From positions 62,001 to 126,000 of the forward strand of contig JBIKTR010000005.1 of the NCBI GenBank assembly GCA_044348005.1: a stretch of 64,000 bases of DNA, read 5' to 3'. The stretch comes from JAJTHC01 sp044348005 (GTDB lineage Bacteria > Cyanobacteriota > Vampirovibrionia > Vampirovibrionales > JAJTHC01). Shown piece by piece: positions 33,556-42,130 of the stretch (positions are counted from its first letter, which is position 1; the number at the start of each line of letters is the position of its first letter). Below the pieces are notes generated by a model. The model was not told the origin of the DNA. It saw only the letters and a list, made by a program, of their open reading frames with translations, and did not search any database. A program made the translations under genes and the position numbers.

Positions 33556-33627
33556 GCCCACATGGCGCAGTGGTAGCGCACTCCCTTGGTAAGGGAGAGG
33601 CCACGAGTTCGAATCTCGTTGTGGGCA
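33556..33627 (+). tRNA. tRNA-Thr (GGT)
   Basis: 72 nt. Acceptor GCCCACA/TGTGGGC, anticodon stem CTCCC/GGGAG with loop TTGGTAA (anticodon GGT), T arm CGAG-TTCGAAT-CTCG, discriminator A, no encoded CCA. Third gene of the Thr-Tyr-Thr cluster. Confidence 0.95.
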
Positions 33628-33642
33628 TATTTTTTATGTGAT

Positions 33643-34656
33643 TTAACTGATTTTGGCGGTCGATTCTTTCGCTTCTTGAGAAGGCTCGATTTTCTTACGC
33701 TCGTGACGCTTTTTCCAATCCAAAAACCAGCCCAAGCCGTAACCTAGCCCGCCAACCAGTAACATACCTACAAATATATTCTGCCCAAAAGCCTTTTCTT
33801 GTGGCTGTAACCCTGCTTTTAGCTGGTTGATATAGGCGGGTACGTCTTGCATCATGGTTTCAAAATCAGCAAAGGGTTTTTTAAAAATGACAGGCAAACC
33901 ATTTAAGGCTTCTATGGTGGAGCTGTGGATTTCACCTTTCTCATTTAGGGCAACTGTCATGTAATTCCCTTCCTTTATGAAAAGTTTTGCTGTTTCAGAG
34001 CCTTGCCCCCCGTGAAATAACACCAGTGGGGCCTCGACTGGGGGGCCTTCCGCTTCTAAGGCAATAGGTTTGTTTAGTTGAAGTTGAACGAAGTGAGTCA
34101 TGTTTTTTAAGGCGGGTTTTGCCCTTTCTTCAGCGGAAATAGGTTCTTCACACCAAGCCCGTACTGGTGAATCGACCCGAAAGTCACGGGCTCGAATCAA
34201 TCCCCCCTCAGCGGAAGAGGCCAGTTCGTAGTTGATCTCCGTTAAGTCTGGGGAATGGGTTTCCAACAGAGGTATTTGAGTGACATAGCCGTTTCCCCCT
34301 GCTTTAAGTGCAAACGTATCAGGAAAAAACTGCCTTGGCTTAGAATTTGGGGGATCTATATAATGAGCGTAACTGGCATCAGTCAAGGGCTTATTGCCTT
34401 GCTTACTATAATGCACTTCTAAGCATTTTTTTTCACCGTCAGGGCCAGTTCCGACGTATACATCAGGTCTTAAGCTTGTGTGGATGAATCCCCCCAGCGC
34501 GCCCAAAGCAAGCCCACTGCTGCCCAAGGCAAACGGGTACGTCTTGTAAAACGGGGTGTCTTCTGCGGTATTGTCATTACTGGGTTGAGCTTGAACCGCC
34601 ACGCGCGGCGCTGGCACAGTGCGAGAAACGTTTGAATCAGAAATTGGAGAAGCCAT
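33643..34656 (-). CDS. Hypothetical two-helix membrane protein, 337 residues
   Basis: Unrecognised. A Ser/Pro/Ala-rich N-terminus (about 40 residues) is followed by a membrane helix near 41-62 (PFALGSSGLALGALGGFIHT), a soluble domain of about 230 residues with beta-type alternation, and a second helix near 292-312 (IFVGMLLVGGLGYGLGWFL) followed by a Lys/Arg-rich, then Ser/Glu-rich, tail. This layout places the middle domain in the periplasm. It faces the tRNA cluster and ends 16 bp from the last tRNA. It may belong with the other lineage-specific envelope proteins at 12204 and 27009, but that is only a resemblance in style. Confidence 0.6.
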   Translation of the reverse strand: MASPISDSNVSRTVPAPRVAVQAQPSNDNTAEDTPFYKTYPFALGSSGLALGALGGFIHTSLRPDVYVGTGPDGEKKCLEVHYSKQGNKPLTDASYAHYIDPPNSKPRQFFPDTFALKAGGNGYVTQIPLLETHSPDLTEINYELASSAEGGLIRARDFRVDSPVRAWCEEPISAEERAKPALKNMTHFVQLQLNKPIALEAEGPPVEAPLVLFHGGQGSETAKLFIKEGNYMTVALNEKGEIHSSTIEALNGLPVIFKKPFADFETMMQDVPAYINQLKAGLQPQEKAFGQNIFVGMLLVGGLGYGLGWFLDWKKRHERKKIEPSQEAKESTAKIS

Positions 34657-34726
34657 AAAAAATCCTATATTTAGAACTAAGAGATACTTACTTTATATCA
34701 TAAAAGCCCCTAAACGTAAAAAAATG

Positions 34727-35854
34727 CTAGCCTTTTTTATAACGAAGCAAGCCTAGAAAAAGGATCAACAACAATAAAATCGGTAAAAAGGCCGCGATCC
34801 CTCCATGAATCGCGCCTGTGCTGGCCAGTTGAGCGGCCAAGGGCTTAGAAACCAAAAACACAAACAAGGCCACGGTGGCTAAAGCCAACGGCTGAATGCT
34901 CCGTTTACGAGGCTCTTCTAACGCAATGGGAATGCCCAAAAGCATTAACAAGGGTAAGGCAAGTGGCGTGGCAACGCGATCCCACAAGTGATTGTCAACT
35001 CTTGCAAGCGTATGCCATTGACGATACTGACGCAACACCCGTCGAGCGTTTAAAAGCACCTTGACCGTTTGCCCCTTCGGCTCTAGGCTCATCACTTCTA
35101 ACAAGGGCTTTAGCGGCGCAAAAAGCTTTGCTTCAAGCAAGGGCTGGTAAATCACCTGAGACACTTGCCCCCCCGCGTCAATGGTAACACGACGACTATT
35201 TTCAAGCGTGGCACTGGGTAAGGGGCTCAAGGTGAGACGCGCCGATTTTGTCCATCGGCATAGTTTGACAGAGTGGGGGGTCGTTGTTTCACGACAGAAC
35301 TCCAGCCAAAGTAAGTCCGACGCTTGAGTGGGGCTGGACACATCACCAATCAATAAAAGATTGGGATGCGTATTTTTAACATCAGAATCCAGCGAAACCA
35401 AGGCACTAATCGGGGTTTTGGATCGAATTTGATACTGAAGCAGTTTGTGTTTAAGCGTTGGAAAGCTCAAGGGCATGAGCACATTTTGAATAAAAACCAT
35501 CGCCCCCATCAGCAAAAACCCCACCCCAATAAAAGGGCGAATCACCCGATTCCACGGCACACCTAGGGCAAAAAACGACACCCACTCTAAATCCTGATTC
35601 AAGCGGCGTACCAAAAAAACGCTGGCCATTAAGCTGGCCATCGGCAAGGCTTGAATGAGAATGTCAGGCACTTGCAAGGCCAAAACAATGAGCCCTTCAT
35701 GAAAGGGTAGATGACCATTTTGAATCGCCTGTACCACTTTGAAGAAGGCTTCAGGTGCCATCCAAATCAAGGTAAAAATTAGCACCGCCACGCAAACATT
35801 CCACAGCAAGGGACGAATTAAATAGCTTTCCACCTTTGAAACCAGCCGAAACAT
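34727..35854 (-). CDS. LptF/LptG (YjgP/YjgQ) family permease
   Basis: 375 residues. Lpt permeases extract LPS from the inner membrane and pass it to the LptA bridge. Three N-terminal membrane helices are visible (about 13-35, 52-80 with LPMASLMASVFLVRRLNQD, and 97-125), then a periplasmic beta-jellyroll region (about 130-280), then three C-terminal helices (RVATPLALPLLMLLGIPIAL near 288, LALATVALFVFLVSKPLA, and AAFLPILLLLILFLGLL). The coupling-helix pattern LNQDLEW-x-SFFALGVPW is typical. It overlaps lptB by one base. Only one permease gene is here, whereas proteobacteria have LptF and LptG; a single gene is also the arrangement described in cyanobacteria. Confidence 0.87.
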   Translation of the reverse strand: MFRLVSKVESYLIRPLLWNVCVAVLIFTLIWMAPEAFFKVVQAIQNGHLPFHEGLIVLALQVPDILIQALPMASLMASVFLVRRLNQDLEWVSFFALGVPWNRVIRPFIGVGFLLMGAMVFIQNVLMPLSFPTLKHKLLQYQIRSKTPISALVSLDSDVKNTHPNLLLIGDVSSPTQASDLLWLEFCRETTTPHSVKLCRWTKSARLTLSPLPSATLENSRRVTIDAGGQVSQVIYQPLLEAKLFAPLKPLLEVMSLEPKGQTVKVLLNARRVLRQYRQWHTLARVDNHLWDRVATPLALPLLMLLGIPIALEEPRKRSIQPLALATVALFVFLVSKPLAAQLASTGAIHGGIAAFLPILLLLILFLGLLRYKKG

Positions 35855-36573
35855 TAAATTGAAAACCCTTCGCCTAAGTAGCTTTTACGCACCAAGTCAC
35901 TTTGGGCCACTTCTTGGCTGCTGCCATGAAACAGGACTTTACCGTCGAACATGACATAGGCACGTGAAACAATGTTTAAGGTGGCTTGTGGGTTGTGATC
36001 CGTAATAAGAATCCCCAAGCCCCGTTCTTGTAAGTGGGCAATGAGTTTTTGCAATTCTTCAATGGTAATGGGGTCAATGCCGGTAAAGGGTTCGTCTAAC
36101 AACAGGTACTTGGGGTTGGCGGCCAAAGCACGTGCGATTTCAAGGCGACGGCGTTCCCCACCAGAAAGCTTGATGGCAGGCGCGTCTTTCAGGCGTAAAA
36201 TACCGAATTCTTCTAACAAGGCATTACGACGTTCTTGACGTTCAAGCGCCGTGTAAGGCTGAAACTCAAGCACCAAGTCGAGATTTTCACCCACAGTTAA
36301 GCCCCTAAAAATGGACGATTCCTGCGGAAGATACCCCAAGCCAAGGGAAGCTCTTTCATGAATGGGCAAATGTTCCACTGGCACATTGTCAATACGAATA
36401 GAGCCTTCATCAGGGCGAATAACCCCCACCACTGAATAAAAACTGGTCGTTTTACCTGCTCCATTGGGGCCGAGTAAGCCGACCACTTCCCCAGGATTCA
36501 CCGTAAAGCTGACATCATCCACCACGTTACGTTCGCCGTAAGATTTTTTTAAATGTTCGGCCACTAGCATCAT
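35854..36573 (-). CDS. lptB: LPS export ABC transporter ATP-binding protein LptB
   Basis: 239 residues. LptB powers LPS extraction at the cytoplasmic face of the inner membrane. Complete ABC signature set: Walker A LLGPNGAGKTTSFY near 35, Q-loop GYLPQESSIF near 84, signature LSGGERRRLEIARAL near 137, Walker B KYLLLDEPFTGIDPI near 158, and the switch His in ILITDHNPQ near 193. The length and the short C-terminus match LptB rather than an amino-acid importer. It sits between lptA (4-bp overlap) and the permease gene (1-bp overlap), so the three are one transcription and translation unit. Confidence 0.95.
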   Translation of the reverse strand: MMLVAEHLKKSYGERNVVDDVSFTVNPGEVVGLLGPNGAGKTTSFYSVVGVIRPDEGSIRIDNVPVEHLPIHERASLGLGYLPQESSIFRGLTVGENLDLVLEFQPYTALERQERRNALLEEFGILRLKDAPAIKLSGGERRRLEIARALAANPKYLLLDEPFTGIDPITIEELQKLIAHLQERGLGILITDHNPQATLNIVSRAYVMFDGKVLFHGSSQEVAQSDLVRKSYLGEGFSI

Positions 36574-37730
36574 GTTTGATCTGCATCTCCCGTTTTAAAT
36601 GGGCCCAAGTCGAAGTCTTTACTGTTGTATTCATCTTCTTCGGTGACGGGTTGGCTTTTTTTGGTGGCACGGGCTACGCCATTGCTCATCGTCTTGCTCG
36701 AACGACTGGCTGTTGAGGCCTTTGGCTTTTGAATGAGCTTGGTTTTTACGTTACCGCGGGCGTCAAAGTGCCGAGGGTTCATGGTCACTTCAATAATATC
36801 GGCGGTAACTTGGCGAATCTGCCCTTCATTGATGGTGGGACGACCTGAAAAAACTGCCCGTTCAAGATCCATGCTCTTGCCTTTGCTCATGTAAAACACC
36901 GCTTTGGGGCCACGTGCCTTGTACGCTTCAAAGTCTAAATCCACTGAACCACTTGCAATGAGCAATCCCTGTTGGCGGTCAAACTGTTGGTAGGCCGCGC
37001 GCAACACAATAGGCTTAGGGTTGCCGGCTTGAATAACGCGGGTAAAGGCGTTGCCTTCCGCCATAAAGATGTTTTGCTTAGGAACCAGAATAATTTGATG
37101 GGCGTAGACGTCCGCGTCTTTTTGGTGAAGCTTGGCTTGGCCTGTAAAGGTAATGCGTTCTGCGGAATTGTTGGCCCCTAAAACAAGCAAGGCTTGTGCA
37201 GCAGTGGCGTTGGCTTCGCTACTGGTGATGCGTACATCGCCTGAAGCCAACAGTTGAGCACGTGATTTCAGGTACTGTTGCATGTTAGATTGAATACGAA
37301 CGGGCGATTTTCCTTCTGGTGTAATGAAGGTGTCTACGTTTCCACTCGCGGTAAAGGCTTCTTTTTTAAAGTCAAAAATCAAACCTTCACTATTGAGAGA
37401 ATCCTTGCCTTTGTTGACACTCACACCCCCTTCAAATTGAGCCACCGACGGTTGAGCATTAACATCCATCAACACTTTACCACGGGGGGCTTTAATCGTT
37501 GTTTCGCCTGAACGAACAATGACGTTTCCCTTAAAATAGCTGATGTTGTTTTTTAAATCAACGGTCTGTTCATTGGCTTCAATCACCACGGCATTACCCA
37601 TGGCTAAAAACTGTTCCGCGGCTTGTACGGGACGAGGTTCCAGCGGAGGCAACATCAAAGCGACGTTCAAAAGGCCACAAACGCCAAGAAGACTACTAAG
37701 CCAAGCCTTCCACGATTTTGTTAAGTTCAT
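36570..37730 (-). CDS. lptA: LptA/OstA-like periplasmic LPS transport protein
   Basis: 386 residues, about twice the size of E. coli LptA. A hydrophobic N-terminus (WLSSLLGVCGLLNVALMLPP) acts as signal peptide or anchor. OstA-type beta-jellyroll repeats run from about 48 to 320, for example VVIEANEQTVDLKNNISYFKG, VIVRSGETTIKAPRGKVLM and ASGNVDTFITPEG; the pattern of short strands with V-x-x-GNV is the LptA/LptC hallmark. The large size suggests a fused or extended bridge. The last 60 residues are basic then acidic. The order lptA-lptB-permease with overlaps supports the role. A TAGAAT -10-like hexamer lies upstream. Confidence 0.85.
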   Translation of the reverse strand: MNLTKSWKAWLSSLLGVCGLLNVALMLPPLEPRPVQAAEQFLAMGNAVVIEANEQTVDLKNNISYFKGNVIVRSGETTIKAPRGKVLMDVNAQPSVAQFEGGVSVNKGKDSLNSEGLIFDFKKEAFTASGNVDTFITPEGKSPVRIQSNMQQYLKSRAQLLASGDVRITSSEANATAAQALLVLGANNSAERITFTGQAKLHQKDADVYAHQIILVPKQNIFMAEGNAFTRVIQAGNPKPIVLRAAYQQFDRQQGLLIASGSVDLDFEAYKARGPKAVFYMSKGKSMDLERAVFSGRPTINEGQIRQVTADIIEVTMNPRHFDARGNVKTKLIQKPKASTASRSSKTMSNGVARATKKSQPVTEEDEYNSKDFDLGPFKTGDADQT

Positions 37731-37782
37731 AAACAGGGGCCCCTTAAAGTAAACGTCATGACCCTGTTATTCTAGCACAGAA

Positions 37783-37804
37783 ACAAAATAAAGCGAGAAC
37801 TCGC
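37783..37804 (-). terminator. Terminator after the Sel1-like gene
   Basis: GCGAG-TT-CTCGC hairpin on the minus strand followed by TTTATTTTG. The stem is short (5 bp), so strength is uncertain. Confidence 0.55.
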
Positions 37805-37805
37805 C

Positions 37806-38207
37806 CTAATTCTCTGATTCTAGTAAGCGACGTGTTTCGGCGTCTAATTGCGAAACAAGGGCTTCTTTGGCTCGCGCCGCTTGGCTATGGCCCGATTGTT
37901 CGGCCAAGCTTAACCAGTGGTAAGCGTCCTTAACGTTACGAACCACGCCCCAGCCCTTCATGTACATTAAGCCAAGTTGATATTGAGATTCTGCATGCCC
38001 CGCTTGAGCCGCGTTGGTGAAGAGTTGAACGGCCTTGGTTTTGTCTCCGTTTGCGAAAGCGGTTTTGGCTTGAGAATACGTGCTTTCAAGATTGATTTCA
38101 TCTCTGGCGGAAGCGATGGTTTCGGGCAAGAAAAACAAGACGCCTAAAACACTAAAAAGAAGCGCTGTTCCTAAAAACCACTGAATGGGATTGCTTTTTT
38201 TAGACAT
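37806..38207 (-). CDS. Small Sel1/TPR-like membrane-anchored protein, 133 residues
   Basis: A membrane anchor near 10-30 (FLGTALLFSVLGVLFFLP) precedes a short linker and one and a half Sel1-like repeats: AKTAFANGDKTKAVQLFTNA, then AQAGHAESQYQLGLMYMKG and WGVVRNVKDAYHWLSLAEQSG. The A-x2-G-x2-x-AQ-x2-LG-x-MY-x-KG-x-GV signature is complete. Such proteins act as periplasmic scaffolds or in cell-wall and secretion systems. The anchor looks uncleaved because no small-residue site follows directly. It is a single gene between lptA and the metallopeptidase-like gene. The partner is unknown. Confidence 0.8.
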   Translation of the reverse strand: MSKKSNPIQWFLGTALLFSVLGVLFFLPETIASARDEINLESTYSQAKTAFANGDKTKAVQLFTNAAQAGHAESQYQLGLMYMKGWGVVRNVKDAYHWLSLAEQSGHSQAARAKEALVSQLDAETRRLLESEN

Positions 38208-38369
38208 GAAAACAGACTCCTACAAAACTCTCGTGATGTTGATTGGATCGCATTGTTAGTTTAGACAATTTATGAACGCTTTGTCAAGACTTAGGCGAAT
38301 GCGCTTGAAATCTTACAACAGGCGGGGGAATGGTGTACAAAAAACACCATGAAAGATATTCCGCAAAAA

Positions 38370-39035
38370 TTAATTCTGAGTCTGCTGAAAATACAGACGC
38401 ATGAGTTGACGTTGACGTTTATAATCAGGGCAATACCGTGCGACTAAAGCCCAAAAACGTTTACTGTGGTTGGCTTCCTGAAAATGAGCCAACTCATGCA
38501 AAATCAGGTATCGAAACGCTTCTGCTGGAATGGCTGGCCCCAAACAATAACGAGACACGCTCATCACCCCGATCCGTAAATTGACTTGAGCCAAGTGTGA
38601 CACTTTTGAACGCCCTATTTTGACGTCCTTTAAAGGGGCTTGAAAGGTGCTTGCATTTAACTGGTAAACATAGGCCTTGAGTTCAGAAAGGGTTTGAATG
38701 GAAAGGGTTGGCGCACCATGGGCCAGATCTTGAGCCTGCAAGGATTCCATAGACAACCGATGCTGTTGCTGTTTAAAATGAACGTGCGAAAGTTTGATCA
38801 CCAATTCATCAATGGCATGTTGTTTCAAGCGTTTGGACCAATGGGGCGGAAGGGTGATAACGGCCGTGTTTCCTAAAATACGCCCTGAAGCCCGCTTGGC
38901 TCGCGCGGATTCCTTGAGTGAAACAGGTAAGCCCGTATGAAGCACCAAGGCCTTAAGGGGCAATTCTTCCTGCTGTTTTGACGTGTGAATGGAGGAAAGA
39001 ACGGGTTGTAAAAACGACAGTAACGACTGTTGCAT
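38370..39035 (-). CDS. YgjP/SprT-like zinc metallopeptidase-type protein (DUF45-like)
   Basis: 221 residues. The C-terminal third has the zinc-binding motif YLILHELAHFQEANHSKRFWALVARYCPDYK: HELAH gives the two His ligands and catalytic Glu, and the NHSKRFW segment supplies the third His. This arrangement, with a short C-terminus after the motif, is that of the YgjP/DUF45 metallopeptidase group, probably cytosolic because no signal peptide is present. The N-terminus has a beta-rich region with ARAKRASGRILGN. It lies 5 bp downstream of ribF and is the last gene of the 41731-38370 run. The substrate is unknown. Confidence 0.8.
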   Translation of the reverse strand: MQQSLLSFLQPVLSSIHTSKQQEELPLKALVLHTGLPVSLKESARAKRASGRILGNTAVITLPPHWSKRLKQHAIDELVIKLSHVHFKQQQHRLSMESLQAQDLAHGAPTLSIQTLSELKAYVYQLNASTFQAPLKDVKIGRSKVSHLAQVNLRIGVMSVSRYCLGPAIPAEAFRYLILHELAHFQEANHSKRFWALVARYCPDYKRQRQLMRLYFQQTQN

Positions 39036-39040
39036 ACGCC

Positions 39041-40072
39041 TTATACCTCTACAACACTTTTACAGACAAGGGGTTTTAACCCCTGTTGTGGATGCGCCTG
39101 ATGCCACGCACGAGCGCTTTCTACATCCTGCGTGATTTGGCGGGTGAGGGCTTCCACCTCTTCAAAGCGAATTTCATCTCTTAAACGCTGGTGAAAAACG
39201 ACTTCAGCGGGTTGCTGCCACCAATTTTCATAGGCAAAGACTTCCAGTACGTGGGATTCTATCTTGACAGTGGGGCTTTCATTCACGGTGGGGGCGGTGC
39301 CTACGTTGGTGACACTTTTAAATACCTGCCCCGCCGTAATCGTATGGGTGATATACACACCATTTTTGGGAATAATTTTTTCCGCTTCAGTGGGTTGAAT
39401 GTTGAGCGTAGGGAAGCCCAGTGTTCGGCCTAATTGACGCCCTGCTTGGGTTTTACCTAAAACGCGATAGGCCCTACCCAGTAACAGGCCCGCTTCTTTA
39501 ACATCGCCTTTGCCAAGAAGATGACGAATCCAAGTGCTGGAAATGGCCAGCGTATTTGATTCTTCCGCCAAATGTGTGGGTGGCAATGCGTCAACAACGC
39601 TGACGCCAATGCCTAAGCGTTCGGCGTTTTCAAGCAACCAATCGGCATTGCCTTGACGCTGAAAGCCAAAATGAAAGTCATAGCCCACCACCACATGCAC
39701 CGCACCGAGTTGCGCTTTCATAAAGTCTTCTATAAAACTTGTGGCACTCATGCGTCGAAAGGTTTCATCAAAGGGGGGCATGACCAACACATCAAGACCA
39801 AACCCACGACACAAGGCCATTTTTTCTTCCACACTGGCGAGTAAATAGGGCGCATGGGTTTTTTTAAGGTAGGCTTTAGGATGTGTTGAAAAACTAAAGA
39901 CGCCTGCCCACGTCCCTACACGACGCGCTTCTTCTAAGGTACGTGAAAAGACGGCTTGATGCCCCAAATGCACGCCGTCAAATACGCCAAGGGCATACAC
40001 GCCCCCTTTCGATTTTAAGTCATCGGGCAAGTGAATGTTTGCATCTAAGCAAGTGAAGGCAGGGGTTGACAT
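39041..40072 (-). CDS. ribF: Bifunctional riboflavin kinase/FAD synthetase
   Basis: 343 residues, slightly longer than the usual 305-315. RibF phosphorylates riboflavin to FMN and adenylates FMN to FAD. The N-terminal nucleotidyltransferase domain has YALGVFDGVHLGHQAVF near 26 (the GxFDGxHxGH motif) and VVGYDFHFGFQRQGNADWL near 130, followed by SSTWIRHLL near 178. The C-terminal flavokinase domain has LGFPTLNIQP near 222 and IPKNGVYITHTI, with the typical T-N and E-x-H motifs of the riboflavin kinase fold near 250-285. Its start overlaps the stop of the SIS-domain gene by one base. No FMN riboswitch was seen. Confidence 0.93.
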   Translation of the reverse strand: MSTPAFTCLDANIHLPDDLKSKGGVYALGVFDGVHLGHQAVFSRTLEEARRVGTWAGVFSFSTHPKAYLKKTHAPYLLASVEEKMALCRGFGLDVLVMPPFDETFRRMSATSFIEDFMKAQLGAVHVVVGYDFHFGFQRQGNADWLLENAERLGIGVSVVDALPPTHLAEESNTLAISSTWIRHLLGKGDVKEAGLLLGRAYRVLGKTQAGRQLGRTLGFPTLNIQPTEAEKIIPKNGVYITHTITAGQVFKSVTNVGTAPTVNESPTVKIESHVLEVFAYENWWQQPAEVVFHQRLRDEIRFEEVEALTRQITQDVESARAWHQAHPQQGLKPLVCKSVVEV

Positions 40073-41199
40073 TATAGAGGTTCCGCCACGAACTTGGTCA
40101 ATCCATCGGCTTCTAAGCCTAAGGCATCCACCACGGCAACCGCTAAGGATTGAATCACCAGAAGCAGTAAAACATCATCGGGCAAGGTGGTTTCCACCGC
40201 CAAATCTACCACATGGCCCAGTTCACCCAAGGCCTTGGGCAATGGCGGTGTGGAAGCCGATCGAATCCATAATTGCTTGAGCCGAGACGCGTGCGTAGCA
40301 TCTACATGTTGAAGATGAAAGCACGCATCGGCGTAAAAGTCGGGGGCGTTGTTCACCGGTGGGACGTAAACCAATAACGCCCAAGCCGATTGCTTACGGT
40401 GTAAAATCGAACGAGGCCCATGCTTAAAGCCTTCATGGTGATACGTCAAGACAGGCCGACTGAGTGTTTCCGTCCATTTTAAATGAACTTCATTTAAAAC
40501 GGGCATCACGGTTTCAGCCCCAATAACAGCAATCGCCGCGTCTCGATCAGACTTCAATAAATCCACCGCCGCTTGCCACGCCGAATGTTCAGGCAACAGG
40601 TTTAACACACGCCGTATTTCAGGCGCGAGTTCCGCCAGTTCATGGGCAAAGGCATCTTCTTGCTTGAGTGCTTGCTTGGCCAACGCTTTTAGCGTAAAAC
40701 TTGTGGCCATAAATGTTTTGGTTGCGGCAATGGCGTCTTCTTTTCCTGCGTGAAGAAAATACGGCGTCAAGCCTTGCCAAGCCCCCACATCCAGCGATTC
40801 AGGGGAAGCATTGGTCAGTAACAGCCCTTCTAAGTGGCCCCAAGTGGCCTTGGCTTTTTCAATCGAACGCAGTAAAGAAGCCGTTTTCCCGGATTGAGAC
40901 ACGGCAATGAGATAAGGTGTTAAAGCGTTTGCGTGGTGAAGTCGAGCTGGCCCTTCCGCAAGGTAAGCTTCTAGTTCCCACGGGTAAAAAAGCAAAACGC
41001 TGTGTTGAAGGTGCGCTTGAAGTAAGGGCGTTAGTTGCCACTGCACCGCGTTATAGCTTGAGCCTTCGGCCACAAAAATCCAGGGTTGTAAGGGATTGAG
41101 TGGAAGTTTAGGCAGTTCAGCCAAGCGGGTGTTTAAGTCTTCTAGCACATGGGCTTGAGCCCTCACATCATGCGAATCAATGAGCTTAGGGGGCGTCAT
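40072..41199 (-). CDS. SIS-domain sugar isomerase, GlmS C-terminal-like
   Basis: 375 residues with two SIS domains. WIFVAEGSSYNAVQWQLTPL near 43 and LIAVSQSGKTASLLRSIEKA near 97 are the phosphosugar-binding elements, EDAIAATKTFMATSFTLKAL near 155 matches the E-x2-V-A-x-TK-x-F-x-x-Q helix of GlmS-type isomerases, and a second domain has AVIGAETVMPVLNEVHLKWTE near 217 followed by HEGFKHGPRS with the His-Gly-P motif. There is no glutaminase domain, so this is an isomerase or deaminase rather than glucosamine synthase. It overlaps the membrane-protein gene by 14 bp and ribF by one base. The natural substrate is unknown. Confidence 0.8.
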   Translation of the reverse strand: MTPPKLIDSHDVRAQAHVLEDLNTRLAELPKLPLNPLQPWIFVAEGSSYNAVQWQLTPLLQAHLQHSVLLFYPWELEAYLAEGPARLHHANALTPYLIAVSQSGKTASLLRSIEKAKATWGHLEGLLLTNASPESLDVGAWQGLTPYFLHAGKEDAIAATKTFMATSFTLKALAKQALKQEDAFAHELAELAPEIRRVLNLLPEHSAWQAAVDLLKSDRDAAIAVIGAETVMPVLNEVHLKWTETLSRPVLTYHHEGFKHGPRSILHRKQSAWALLVYVPPVNNAPDFYADACFHLQHVDATHASRLKQLWIRSASTPPLPKALGELGHVVDLAVETTLPDDVLLLLVIQSLAVAVVDALGLEADGLTKFVAEPL

Positions 41200-41731
41200 T
41201 GGCGTCCCCTTGAGGCTCCGCTTGAGTCGCTTCAGCAGGTGTAAAGGGTGAACGCAAGTGCTTTAAGTAAATAAAACTACTGGTAATTAAGCCCATGCCC
41301 ACCGCGATGTTGACGATTCCACGAATGAGCAAACTAACATCAAACACAGTCAAGCTTAAGCTAATCAATAGCATCACGCCAATCACAATCCAGCTCCGCA
41401 GGGGGTAGACATGGATCGGTTTTTGGGGTTCCGTTAGAGCTTCTAAACGAATAATGTTGCGTATCGACGATTTGTTGAGGATGAACTTGCCTTTCAACAT
41501 GCCCAGTAACAAGGCCCCAAACACGCAATACACCAGGACGCTAAAGGGTTGTTCGACTTGTATTAAAAAGTCGATGCCCCGCTTACTGAGGATAATTCCT
41601 CCGCTCATCCAAATGGCAAAGGCGAGACGCATCAGGGCGTAGCGGTCGAGTTTAAAGGGAATAATCGCGAGTATGACTGGGATTGACACCATAATCGAAA
41701 GGCGTGTGAGTGTTTGAGTGTCTAGCAACAT
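41186..41731 (-). CDS. Hypothetical membrane protein, 181 residues
   Basis: Not recognised. Hydrophobic segments near 10-27 (LSIMVSIPVILAIIPF), 34-50 (LAFAIWMSGGIILSK), 62-80 (FSVLVYCVFGALLLGML), 110-130 (IVIGVMLLISLSLTVFDVSLL) and 133-153 (GIVNIAVGMGLITSSFIYL) give about five helices. The C-terminal 25 residues are Ala/Glu/Asp rich and lie in the cytoplasm or periplasm. It starts the run with the SIS-domain isomerase and ribF; the 14-bp overlap with the isomerase suggests co-translation and perhaps a shared function at the membrane. No transport motif is visible. Confidence 0.65.
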   Translation of the reverse strand: MLLDTQTLTRLSIMVSIPVILAIIPFKLDRYALMRLAFAIWMSGGIILSKRGIDFLIQVEQPFSVLVYCVFGALLLGMLKGKFILNKSSIRNIIRLEALTEPQKPIHVYPLRSWIVIGVMLLISLSLTVFDVSLLIRGIVNIAVGMGLITSSFIYLKHLRSPFTPAEATQAEPQGDANDAP

Positions 41732-41958
41732 GGCAGACGTCTCCTTTTGTTGTGGAACTGTTGTTATTATTTGGCGGATTCATTAACAAGTGACGCAGGG
41801 GGTGACGCTTAAGCCACAGGATGCTGTTGTACCTTTAATGGCATCTTGAAATTTAAGCAGTTGCGAAAACGCGTGTTCAACAAATATGCTATTCAATCAA
41901 GCTCCGCTTCCCTCACCTTAGCAAAAGCACTCGATTTCTGCAAGTAGTGACGCCCCAA

Positions 41959-42093
41959 GAGAGTGTTAATTTAGAATTTTTTGTTAGAATAGAGATCTTC
42001 ATAGTGTTAAACAGATGAAACTACTGGTGTATTATTGCTTTAAGCACCCCAAAAAACTAGAGCAACTTAAAACATTCTTAAATTAACACTCCC
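41959..42093. mobile_element. Short MITE-like element with inverted ends
   Basis: GAGAGTGTTAATTTA (41959-41973) is inverted at 42079-42093 with one mismatch, enclosing about 105 bp with no coding capacity. The ends resemble terminal repeats of some IS families (IS256-type ends often contain GAGTGTAAATT). No transposase is in the window. It fills part of the gene-free region 41732-42130; 41732-41958 shows nothing clear. Confidence 0.5.
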
Positions 42094-42130
42094 TTAAAAA
42101 ATGAGACGGTCGCTTTTTTAAAACGTCGTC

